This document shows positions 42,026 through 49,666 of a DNA stretch of 64,000 nt, in pieces (within the stretch, counting starts at the first letter, position 1; each line of letters starts with the position of its first letter). The stretch spans positions 29,687-93,686 of the forward strand of contig CAWGZX010000007.1 in NCBI GenBank assembly GCA_963827135.1, written 5' to 3'. A program made the translations under genes and the position numbers. The DNA is from JAJRAN01 sp963827135. GTDB taxonomy: Archaea; Thermoplasmatota; Thermoplasmata; Methanomassiliicoccales; UBA472. The notes under the pieces were generated by a model. It searched no databases and had not been told where the DNA came from. It was given only the letters and a program-made list of their open reading frames with translations.

Positions 42026-42328
42026 AGCAGCTCTAATTGGCCTACGGAACTATAAATAGATGCGAGTCTCGGGGGTAATCCGAGGGCCATAGCCCTCATT
42101 CTACGATTTTCTGGTATATAGACTCGCCCGATTGATACCTGACCCATCCATTTTATAAAGGGGAACGACGCTGCCGGCCAATCCCCCTGCCGAATTAAGG
42201 TCCGGTACATCGGCTCCTTCAAAATCTTCTGATACAACTGGCCTTCGTCGGGAGACGCGAGAACGATGCCAATGAACAAGAAGTGCGCAGGAAAAGATTA
42301 TTATCAGTAGGGCGCGTTCGAGGGACGG

Positions 42329-42493
42329 ATGCCAATCGTATATCAGTGTTACACCTGCGGCAAGCGGCACAAGACCGAGCAGGCGGCCTTGGACTGTCAC
42401 GAAGGCCCAATCCAAGCCATCGAGACCAAGGTCAAGCGCGACGTCTACCGCGCCTTCTATGGCAACATGATCAGGAAGGAAAAGAAGAAGTGA
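42329..42493 (+). CDS. Small zinc-binding protein (54 aa)
   Basis: 54 residues starting MPIVYQCYTCGKRHKTEQAA and continuing LDCHEG, a Cys-x2-Cys plus Cys-His set that looks like a zinc ribbon, followed by a basic tail (MIRKEKKK). The ATG at 42329 is preceded by AGGGACGG. Its last 22 bp overlap the convergent membrane-kinase-like gene. The combination of zinc ligands and basic tail suggests nucleic-acid or ribosome binding, but the family is not named here. Confidence 0.7.
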   Translation: MPIVYQCYTCGKRHKTEQAALDCHEGPIQAIETKVKRDVYRAFYGNMIRKEKKK

Positions 42494-43043
42494 GGTAGAG
42501 GACGGCCGCCATCCCCAGTAAGGGGATGACCAACATGAGGAAGTCGTCGTCCACGTAACTTATCCTCGCCCTCTCAACGCTTATCGCCAAGAACGTCCCC
42601 ACAACGCTCGCCACCAGCACCTCCCATCCCCAGCCCATCAGGGCTATGAATATGCCTAGGACCAAGAGGAAGTAGAAGGCGATGGGCACAATGGGATACA
42701 GATCGCTCTGGCGACGGCGGAGCTCGCCGATGAGGGGGTCGGTAAGGGCCATTCCGGTCACGGTTGGAGCAGCAAGCTCCAATGGGAAGAAGAGGAAGGT
42801 GAATGCTAGTCCGATGGAGGCCCAGGCGAAGGCCGATATCCGCCCGGCCTCGTAGTCCCTCAGACCGAGGAAGGTCCAACCCCGCCAGAGACGGATCGCC
42901 TCGAAGGACAGGATCACCGCCAGGACGATAAGAAGCCCGGCGCGCTTATCCAGGCCGTCTATGTCTTCTGGTATCAGGTAGTACACCAGGAACAGCGGCG
43001 CGGACATGTGCACCAAGCGACGAGCCCAATGGCCGAGGTCCAT
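42471..43043 (-). CDS. Dolichol kinase/CTP-transferase-like membrane protein
   Basis: 190 residues with six or seven membrane helices and the N-terminal ARRLVHMSAPLFLVYYLIPE segment typical of archaeal dolichol kinase/CdsA-like proteins. The family signature appears as ALTDPLIGELRRR in a cytosolic loop and SYVDDDFLMLVIPLLG near the end. Likely CTP-dependent phosphorylation of a polyprenol or a related lipid, which would serve glycan assembly. Substrate not certain. Confidence 0.78.
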   Translation of the reverse strand: MDLGHWARRLVHMSAPLFLVYYLIPEDIDGLDKRAGLLIVLAVILSFEAIRLWRGWTFLGLRDYEAGRISAFAWASIGLAFTFLFFPLELAAPTVTGMALTDPLIGELRRRQSDLYPIVPIAFYFLLVLGIFIALMGWGWEVLVASVVGTFLAISVERARISYVDDDFLMLVIPLLGMAAVLYLTSSFPS

Positions 43044-43083
43044 AGGGGTCTATTCACGCACCCATTACAAAACCCTTCCTGGC

Positions 43084-44553
43084 TCAGAGGAAGCCAGCCA
43101 TGTTGTATTTCTTGTCCAGGCCGTTATAGAAGAACAGCGTGCAGGCCAGAAGGGCGAAGCAGACCAGGGCTATGCCCGCGGCGGCGAAGAGGGGGTCGCT
43201 GGCCAGGCTGAAGGATAGGATGGTTATGCCCAGGTCAGGCAGTATCGATATGGCCATGAATCGCGTCATCACGCTGGGGTTGAAGAGCACCGAGTTGGGG
43301 CTGAGCCCGGTGAGATAGGCGGTGGCTATCACCATGAAAGCTGAGGTGATGTACAGCACCGGCAATGCCAACCAGAGCAGTTGCGTCTCATCGTTGGCCA
43401 GGGCGATCATGACCACGAATCCGGTGGCGATGACCATGGTGATCAGGAAGAAGGCGACCAGCTTGGCCTTTATCACCTGGGGAACGCTGACCGGCAGCGT
43501 CTCTAGGTAGTCCACGGCATCGATGTTGGCTATCCAGGAGTAGAGCATGATGCCGAAGGACCCCACCATGGCGGCATAGAAGACGGTGTTGAATCCCACT
43601 GGAATGGCTAGGCCGTTGTTGATGTACCAGGTGGTGAAGGAGAGTATGAGCAGGGGTGCGACGTAGGCGAGGAGCATCTTGCTCAGGCCCCCCGAGCGCC
43701 CCATGTCCGAGAACTCCTTGGCCAGGAGCGATTGCAGGGAGCGGGCGAAGCGCATCGTCTCGTGATACCGGGGGAAGTTCTCCTTGATTCGAGCCACCCT
43801 ACCTAGTGGTGCCTCGGCCACCGACACCACGGCCAGAATGGCCATGGCCAAGGAGACGACGATGCTGACCACCAGATAGAGCGCGGCCTGGGGAAGGTCG
43901 TCGCCCAACGGGCGCAGGTTGGCCTGGAAGCCCCAGGAGGGGAGGACATATTCCAGAGGGATGAGGGCGAAGACCCCGTAAGCCACCGCCAGACCCAGGT
44001 AGGCCAGCACCATGACGACGAAGAGCGCCCTGGAGCGCAGGTAGAGCACGGAGGCCAGGAAGGAGAAGGAGATGCCGAGCAGGAAGGAGAGCGTGACCGT
44101 GACAAAGGCCACGAGCACCGAGGACGCATGGAAATGCGCGAAGGTGCTGGCTAGCAGCACGCCCCCCAGACCGGGCACCAGGATGAGCACTATGTAGAAG
44201 ATCACGTCCCTCAGGTACATCGAGGCGTAGGCGCGGCGGAAGGTGATGGGCAACAGGAAGGGCATGGCCACCAGGAAGTTCGCCCGCCCATACCTCCGCT
44301 CCAGATAGGTCTTACCCAGGAACCCGAAGGCGCCGACGCTCAGCCCGTAGACGAAGACGCCCGCGTTGGTGAACAGGAGCAGGTCCGCCACGGGGATGGT
44401 GTCCTCCATGATGGGCAGGGTGGCGGTGAGGAAGAAGGCGATCATGAACACGTACAATGGCATGGAGAAGAAGACCCGCGACGAGGAGTAGCTGACATGC
44501 AGCCTGTACTCCTCGGTCAGCATCATCCTAAGCACGGTCAGTATCTGCCTCAC
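43084..44553 (-). CDS. ABC-type export permease (489 aa)
   Basis: 489 residues with about a dozen hydrophobic helices arranged in two halves (SSRVFFSMPLYVFMIAFFLTATLP in the first, AYVAPLLILSFTTWYINNGLA in the second). It starts with GTG 44553 inside the end of the ATPase gene and ends with a cytoplasmic DKKYNMAGFL. Together they form a two-component ABC exporter. No close family name is evident; the size exceeds typical ABC-2 permeases and suggests a fused pair of membrane domains. Confidence 0.8.
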   Translation of the reverse strand: MRQILTVLRMMLTEEYRLHVSYSSSRVFFSMPLYVFMIAFFLTATLPIMEDTIPVADLLLFTNAGVFVYGLSVGAFGFLGKTYLERRYGRANFLVAMPFLLPITFRRAYASMYLRDVIFYIVLILVPGLGGVLLASTFAHFHASSVLVAFVTVTLSFLLGISFSFLASVLYLRSRALFVVMVLAYLGLAVAYGVFALIPLEYVLPSWGFQANLRPLGDDLPQAALYLVVSIVVSLAMAILAVVSVAEAPLGRVARIKENFPRYHETMRFARSLQSLLAKEFSDMGRSGGLSKMLLAYVAPLLILSFTTWYINNGLAIPVGFNTVFYAAMVGSFGIMLYSWIANIDAVDYLETLPVSVPQVIKAKLVAFFLITMVIATGFVVMIALANDETQLLWLALPVLYITSAFMVIATAYLTGLSPNSVLFNPSVMTRFMAISILPDLGITILSFSLASDPLFAAAGIALVCFALLACTLFFYNGLDKKYNMAGFL

Positions 44554-45256
44554 CTACCAAGCGCATGAAGAGCTGCTCCAGGCTCTCGTTCCTCAGCTGT
44601 AGGTCGCTCATCATCTCCCGGGCCACCAGCCTGCCCTTGTTCAGGACGATTACCTCCTGGCACAGGCGCTGGGCTATCTCGAGGATGTGCGAGCAGAGGA
44701 AGATGGTGCGGCCCTCGGAGCGCAGCTGCAGCAAGTAGTCGCGCAGTCGCTTCTGGAAGATGGGGTCGAGGTTGATGAACGCCTCATCCAGGAAGAGGAG
44801 CTTGGGCTCGTGGATGAACGCGGACGCGAGCATGACCTTCTGCCTCATGCCTTTGGAGAGATCGCGGCAAAGCGTCCCGCGGGCCTCCTGCAGCTCGAAG
44901 AAGTCCAGCCAGTGATCGATGCGCCTCTCCAGGTCGTCGATCTTGCGCACCTTGCCTGCGAAGTAAAGGAACTCCCAGGCGGTCAAGTACGAAGGAGGGC
45001 TCTCCACCTCGGGCACGATGCCGATCAGCTTCTTGACCTCCAGCCCCTGGGTGGCGCAATCGACCCCCAGTACTGTGGCTTGGCCCGCGGAAGGCTGTAT
45101 CTGCCCGGTCAGGAGGCGGAGCAGCGTGCTCTTGCCGGCGCCGTTGGGCCCGAAGCAGCCGAAGAACCTCCCCTCCTCGACCTCGAAGGTGACCGAATCC
45201 AGTGCTAGCTTGTCGCCGTAGGACATGCTCAGCCCGCGGACCTCGATGGCCTTCAT
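44528..45256 (-). CDS. ABC transporter ATP-binding protein
   Basis: 242 residues. Walker A GPNGAGKST, Q-loop region VPEVESPPSYLTAWEF, signature DLSKGMRQKVMLASAF, Walker B LLFLDEAFINLDP and switch His in LCSHILEIAQRLC. The sequence is of the exporter-type CcmA class. It is first in a two-gene operon with the permease and lies 130 bp from the divergent methyltransferase gene. Confidence 0.9.
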   Translation of the reverse strand: MKAIEVRGLSMSYGDKLALDSVTFEVEEGRFFGCFGPNGAGKSTLLRLLTGQIQPSAGQATVLGVDCATQGLEVKKLIGIVPEVESPPSYLTAWEFLYFAGKVRKIDDLERRIDHWLDFFELQEARGTLCRDLSKGMRQKVMLASAFIHEPKLLFLDEAFINLDPIFQKRLRDYLLQLRSEGRTIFLCSHILEIAQRLCQEVIVLNKGRLVAREMMSDLQLRNESLEQLFMRLVGEADTDRA

Positions 45257-45386
45257 ATTTCGCTGCTACGTGGCAGGGGTTATTTGATAGGTGCCCCCTG
45301 AGTCCCCGAAATGAAAACGCTCCTTCATGGCTGGGGATGCTAGCCTTTATCTTCCTGGATAGTGTTGGCGAACGACCTGGGGTCCT

Positions 45387-46226
45387 ATGACGCGTGCCGC
45401 CGTGCTCCTCGATGTGGATGCTGTTGAGTTCATCGAGCCTAGCTTCGAGCGGCTGACGGACGACTCTTGCACTCGAACGTTCCTGACCATGCCGGCCAAG
45501 GAAGCCAAGCTGCTCATCTCCATGGACGAGTACCCCTTGGCCGTCGCCCTGAACGACGGCAAGGGCTGGAAGTGCGCTTCCTTCCTGCTACGCAAACCGA
45601 TAGCGGACATCTTCGAGAAGCTGGAGGACCTGGATGCCGAGGTGCTGCAGGAGGAGCGTACGGAGTGGGAGGCCGCGGTGCGCGAGCACTACTCCCTGAG
45701 GATCGCCAAGGAGGTCTCCCCCTCCATGGAGGACTTCACCCCCACCAGGGTGCTGGCCATCTCAGACCTTCTCAAGGAACGCTGGAAGGGCGCGGAGGGC
45801 GAGGTATGCCTGGACGCCTGCTGCGGGTCGGGAGTGGGCTCCGTGGCCTTGAGGGACATGGGGATGGTGCCTTTGTCCTTCGACAACGACCCCGCCCTGC
45901 TCTCCCTCGGGCTTCGGAGCGGTAGGCTGCTTCCCGAGGAGACGGTCTGCATCGACGGCACGCGCGCCTCGAGCTATCTCAAGCACTCCCAATTCGGAAT
46001 CATGCTCATGGCCGGGGAGATCGGGCCCCACAACTCGGTGGTCTGGAAGAAGATCGCCAGCGAGATGCTGGAGGTGGCCGACCGCCTGATCGTGACCGTG
46101 GGCACGGAGCGCGAGGCGAGGCTGGTGGAGTCCTGGGCCAAGGAGAGGAAGAGGAGGGCAGAGGTGCTGGAGAACACCCGAGAAGCCTTCTACGATAATT
46201 GGGTCTGCGACATCCGTCGCCTATGA
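45387..46226 (+). CDS. Predicted SAM-dependent methyltransferase-like protein
   Basis: 279 residues. An N-terminal domain (about 1-120) with beta strands (AVLLDVDAVEFIEPSFERL) precedes a Rossmann-like part with the motif I-type VCLDACCGSGVGSVALRD, an acidic strand end at FDNDPALLSLGLRSG, and a later INIGT-like VTVGTEREARLVES. This resembles archaeal methyltransferases of the class around COG2521. The two cysteines in the glycine-rich loop are unusual. Substrate unknown. Its stop overlaps the convergent DUF454 gene by a few bases. Confidence 0.75.
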   Translation: MTRAAVLLDVDAVEFIEPSFERLTDDSCTRTFLTMPAKEAKLLISMDEYPLAVALNDGKGWKCASFLLRKPIADIFEKLEDLDAEVLQEERTEWEAAVREHYSLRIAKEVSPSMEDFTPTRVLAISDLLKERWKGAEGEVCLDACCGSGVGSVALRDMGMVPLSFDNDPALLSLGLRSGRLLPEETVCIDGTRASSYLKHSQFGIMLMAGEIGPHNSVVWKKIASEMLEVADRLIVTVGTEREARLVESWAKERKRRAEVLENTREAFYDNWVCDIRRL

Positions 46227-46607
46227 CGCCGGATGCGCCTTGATGGTTATGATATGCACGGAAACGCCCAGGCCGATAGCGACGATAACCAACATGACCA
46301 CCACGTTGTCGACGAGAAAAACAATCGTCGCCATCATCGTCCCCCACAGTAGGAGGAGGCTGAGAGCTTTGGCGCTATTCCCCACTCCCTCCCCGCGCTC
46401 ATAGGCCCTTAGATATATCCCAAGATATCGGTGCTCTAAGAGCCAGTTGTGAAGCCTCTTCGACCCGCGAGCGTAGCAGAATGCCGCAAGGAGCAGAAAG
46501 GGGGTGGTAGGGAGCAATGGAACCGCCACGCCTATCGCGCCAATGGCAAGGAAGATCGTGCCCGCTCCGATCCACAAACCGCGTTCCATTGAGCCCCGCT
46601 CTGACAT
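46221..46607 (-). CDS. DUF454 (YbaN-like) membrane protein
   Basis: 128 residues from ATG 46607; the longer frame is an overextension. LWIGAGTIFLAIGAIGVAVPLLPTTPFLLLAAFCYARGSKRLHNWLLEHRYLG is the DUF454 signature with its PLLPTTPF motif and two helices, followed by two more helices. Function unknown. Confidence 0.85.
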   Translation of the reverse strand: MSERGSMERGLWIGAGTIFLAIGAIGVAVPLLPTTPFLLLAAFCYARGSKRLHNWLLEHRYLGIYLRAYERGEGVGNSAKALSLLLLWGTMMATIVFLVDNVVVMLVIVAIGLGVSVHIITIKAHPAS

Positions 46608-46763
46608 GTCATTGAAAGTGATTACCCAATGGTAGATGAAATTTTTCTTCTTGGCCAAAGACGGAGGCGACGATGGTCCTTTGGTACATCTGGGGGCTTC
46701 AGCAATGAATTTAAGAGACAAATGCTATCATGTAGCTTAGTAGGATTTACCTGGGGTGAACAC

Positions 46764-47072
46764 TTGAAGGGGAGGAGCGTCCTTACCAGCAAGATCGAGA
46801 GCGAGATTGAGCTTCTCGAACGGCACGTCACGATGCTCAAGGCAATCATGGAGCACGAACCCATCGGCATCATCCGCTTGTCGGAGCTCCTCAACGTCCC
46901 GCAGCACAAGGTGCGCTATTCGCTGCGCATCCTTGAGCAGGAGGGGCTGATCGCACCCTCGCCCGAGGGCGCGGTCACGACCGAGAAGCTGCAGCAATTC
47001 TTCGTGGACCTGAAGGCCATATTGACCTCCATGGACGAGACGGTGAATAAGCTGCGGGGCTCGTTGCCATAG
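46764..47072 (+). CDS. Winged-helix regulatory protein (102 aa)
   Basis: 102 residues from a TTG start at 46764, chosen because GGGGTGA lies 4-10 nt upstream and the AATTTAAG at about 46709 is a TATA candidate; the frame upstream to 46629 is poor. HVTMLKAIMEHEPIGIIRLSELLNVPQHKVRYSLRILEQEGLIAPSPEGAVTTEKLQQFFVDL is a compact winged helix with a C-terminal coiled helix. It lies 55 bp upstream of tRNA-Asn on the same strand. Target unknown. Confidence 0.72.
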   Translation: MKGRSVLTSKIESEIELLERHVTMLKAIMEHEPIGIIRLSELLNVPQHKVRYSLRILEQEGLIAPSPEGAVTTEKLQQFFVDLKAILTSMDETVNKLRGSLP

Positions 47073-47127
47073 GTCGAGCCCCGCCCCCAAAAGCTTAATA
47101 CGAGGCGGTAGTTTTCCGCACCACTAG

Positions 47128-47203
47128 GCCGTCGTAGCTCAGTCGGTAGAGCGTGTGACTGTTAATCACAAGGTCAGCGGTTCGATCCCGTTCGACGGCG
47201 CCA
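47128..47203 (+). tRNA. tRNA-Asn (GTT)
   Basis: A full cloverleaf: acceptor GCCGTCG/CGACGGC, D arm GCTCAGTCGGTAGAGC, anticodon loop with GTT (GACTGTTAATC), T arm with GGTTCGATCCC, discriminator G and an encoded CCA at 47201-47203. A TATA-like GCTTAATACG ends about 28 bp upstream. Confidence 0.96.
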
Positions 47204-47256
47204 CTCCTTCTCGTCGCCTTGATATCCATTAGAGGGCGTTCCGGTCATTCCTTGGG

Positions 47257-47634
47257 TCACATCTTCTCTTGAACGAGCTGCGGCTGATTGTCCTCCGAGC
47301 GTATCATGATCAACATCATCTTGAATGGGGACAGTGCGCGAAGAGCATGCGGCTTATTGGCCGGCATGACGATCATCTCACCAGCTGAGAGGAGGAATGG
47401 CTCACCAGCTATGGCTACCTCAGCCCGCCCATCGGTGATCATGACCATGGCATCGTAGGGCGCGGTGTGCTCGCTGAGCCCTTGGCCATCATCGAACGCG
47501 AACATGGTCACCGTTCCGACCTTCTTATCGATCAATGTGCGCGAAACGACGGCCCCGTCTTGGTACTGCAAGAGCTCGTTCCAGGCCATCTTCCTGCCCT
47601 TGATGTCCGCCTTCTCTTTCTTCTGAACTACCAT
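47257..47634 (-). CDS. Cupin-domain protein
   Basis: 125 residues from ATG 47634 (GAGGTGA upstream). The double-stranded beta helix is clear: VVSRTLIDKKVGTVTMFAFDDGQGLSEHTAPYDAMVMITDGRAEVAIAGEPFLLSAGEMIVMPANKPHAL. Metal ligands appear to be His (SEHT), Glu/Asp and a His in NKPHAL. Such small cupins bind metal and act as stress or storage proteins; activity unknown. It ends close to tRNA-Asn. Confidence 0.88.
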   Translation of the reverse strand: MVVQKKEKADIKGRKMAWNELLQYQDGAVVSRTLIDKKVGTVTMFAFDDGQGLSEHTAPYDAMVMITDGRAEVAIAGEPFLLSAGEMIVMPANKPHALRALSPFKMMLIMIRSEDNQPQLVQEKM

Positions 47635-48007
47635 CTTTCTCACCTCTCAAGGATTCTTTCCGGCGTCGATAAACCTGTTCATTGTCTGAAAGTGCCAGGC
47701 GAAGCTCTTGGAGGATGTGGCACGGACCTGTTAGTTGTTAGAGATTGGCTCCCTGCGCTCCGTGGAGCTGGGTTGAGCGATGACGCCGCCAACATGCTGG
47801 ATAAGCCGCGCCCTGGCTATCGCTTCGAGTACCTGGATCTATGCTAAAGGAGGGGGGAGCTCCAAGAATGGCTGCTGCCGGTCGCCATAGCCCGGCTGGG
47901 AGAGCGCGCCCCGGGGAAGGCGAGCATCTGATGAGGATCTTCGAGGATTGCCTGGAACGATGTGGGCGTAAAGCCCAAGGAATATGTTCGCCAGCCTCTG
48001 ACGGAAT
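47635..48007. other. 373-bp intergenic region
   Basis: Apart from the possible hydrolase fragment at 47730-47847 I see no gene, RNA or strong repeat. The right half (47860-48000) contains G/C-rich runs without a consistent open frame. Confidence 0.4.
47730..47847 (+). pseudogene. Possible remnant of a phosphotriesterase-family hydrolase C-terminus
   Basis: An open stretch reading VVRDWLPALRGAGLSDDAANMLDKPRPGYRF resembles by eye the terminal FxPxLRxAGxSxxxIxxMLxxNPxRxF element of PTE-type amidohydrolases. No start or catalytic part is present upstream. It lies in a gene-free region and would be a decayed fragment. Weak evidence. Confidence 0.2.
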
Positions 48008-48835
48008 TTATTCCATGACGCAGAAGCCTATCAGGCGCAGGCCCTTGCCGCGGACCTTGAGATGGACCTCGCGCATCACCTTGCGCCTCTCCCTAACCAC
48101 CTGGTGATGCTTCTCCTTGCCTATGAGCAGATAGCTCTTGCCAAGCTCCAGGACAACATCGCCACCGGCGATGGACTTGTTGATAGGCTCGCTGTCCAAT
48201 TTGATCTCGACCTTCCTCTCCCTCGGGCTGGAGAACACGAGGTCCAATCCTTGCCCGATGTACCTTAGGTCGATTACCCCGCTTGAGCCCTCGAGCTCGA
48301 CGTAGCCATCGCCCACGTACCAATCGCCCTCTAGGCATACGCCGTCGATCTCCGGTCCCAGGTCCACCTTCTTACCCGCCTCGTTCAATAGGTGGACTAT
48401 GGCCATCTCCACCTCCTCGGCGATCTGCTCGCCGGAGCGGGTATGCCGGACGATGCCATCAACATCAACGAAGTGGAATTGGTTGAAGAACTGATTGCGG
48501 AAGGCGTTCCAGACAGCGAACTCGTTGTCCACGGCCACTGGGAACTCCAGGCCGTACTTCTTGACCTCCGCTTTGACAAAGGCCTCCTTCTTCTCCTTCT
48601 CCAGGCTGGGGGCGTGAACGCCAATGATCATAAGACCTTTCCCTTTCAGCTTGCGCCATAGATAAGAGAGATGGCTGAGGATAGGCTCTGACAGCTCCTC
48701 CCCGAAGGAGAAGAAATAGACAAGGGCGACCTTGTCGCGCAGGTCTCTAGGCTCGACCGCCTTCGTATTAATCCAGGCGGTCGGCTTCATCTCTGGTGAC
48801 TTTTCTTTGACGTATCGAGGTGACGGGCAGCACAT
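48008..48835 (-). CDS. Thioredoxin-fold redoxin with C-terminal beta domain (DipZ-like)
   Basis: About 275 residues. A redoxin fold: KPTAWINTKAVEPRDLRDKVALVYFFSFGEELSEPILSHLSYLWRKLKGKGLMIIGVHAP, then FPVAVDNEFAVWNAF and FVDVDGIVRHTRSGE. The usual CxxC after the first strand is replaced by FSFGEE, so disulfide chemistry at that point is absent. A C-terminal beta domain (about 165-270; GDWYVGDGYVELEGSSGVIDLRYIGQGLDLV) is like the one following DipZ-type redoxins. The N-terminal MCCPSPR adds two adjacent cysteines. Start uncertain (48835 or 48790). Confidence 0.8.
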   Translation of the reverse strand: MCCPSPRYVKEKSPEMKPTAWINTKAVEPRDLRDKVALVYFFSFGEELSEPILSHLSYLWRKLKGKGLMIIGVHAPSLEKEKKEAFVKAEVKKYGLEFPVAVDNEFAVWNAFRNQFFNQFHFVDVDGIVRHTRSGEQIAEEVEMAIVHLLNEAGKKVDLGPEIDGVCLEGDWYVGDGYVELEGSSGVIDLRYIGQGLDLVFSSPRERKVEIKLDSEPINKSIAGGDVVLELGKSYLLIGKEKHHQVVRERRKVMREVHLKVRGKGLRLIGFCVME

Positions 48836-48988
48836 CGGCAAGATAACCGCGGAACCATGATTAGCCGTTTTCTATCCGACCCAAAAAAAGGGTTGGTGAT
48901 TTGCTAGTCGTCGGCGACGCGCGTATTTCGGTCCACCGCTGAACCTTTATGTAGGGCCTGTTCACCTTTCACCCCAAGGTGGAACTCT

Positions 48989-49399
48989 ATGGTCAAAATG
49001 CCTGATGAAGTATTCCAAGCGTTGAACAATCCCAAGGCGGGGAAGGTACTTGCAACCGTCCATGCGGACGGTACGCCGCATGTGATCCAAGTGGGTAGCG
49101 TAATGGCGCCCTCACCCGATATGATAGCCTTCGGTGCCATCCTGATGAAGGAGACCGGGAAGAACCTTGAGCTCGCAAAGAAGGACAAGAAGAAGGTGAC
49201 GGTCCTGGTGACGTTCGAAATGAAGTCCTACCAAGTGAACGCCAAGGTCAAGGACTACGTGACCGCCGGGCCGCTGCTCGACAAGATGAACGAGGTCCTG
49301 AAGGGGCTCGGCCTAAAGGCCAATGGGGTCTGGACCCTGGAGCCCACGGACGTCTGGAACCAGAGCGCCTCCTATGAGGCGGGCAAGAAGATGGTGTAG
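48989..49399 (+). CDS. Pyridoxamine 5'-phosphate oxidase-like flavin/F420-binding protein
   Basis: 136 residues of the split-barrel fold: MVKMPDEVFQALNNPKAGKVLATVHADGTPHVIQVGSVMAPSPDMIAFGAILMKETGKNLELAKKDKKKVTVLVTFEMKSYQVNAKV. The N-terminus is closely similar to the (frameshifted) protein at 63434-63839, so the two are paralogues. Members bind FMN or F420 and reduce or protect small molecules. Substrate unknown. TATA-like CCTTTATGTAGG at about 48945. Confidence 0.85.
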   Translation: MVKMPDEVFQALNNPKAGKVLATVHADGTPHVIQVGSVMAPSPDMIAFGAILMKETGKNLELAKKDKKKVTVLVTFEMKSYQVNAKVKDYVTAGPLLDKMNEVLKGLGLKANGVWTLEPTDVWNQSASYEAGKKMV

Positions 49400-49666
49400 G
49401 ACCATCGAGGAGGCCGTTCAATTCATCCCCTGGTCCATCGACCAGGGATCTAATATTCTTCATTTCAAAATTCTTGATGAATACCGCTGCCCTGGATGAG
49501 GCTTGATAGGGACGAGGATGCGGTGAAGGTGAAGATGTGAAATGGCCTATGGGGGCACCCGCCCTCTATTCCTTTCTAATACGCAACAGGCCGCCGACAC
49601 TCGCAAAAAGATATATGCACCTAGTATCAACTCGTTAACATCAATCACTTAGGGGGAGGTAAGCCA

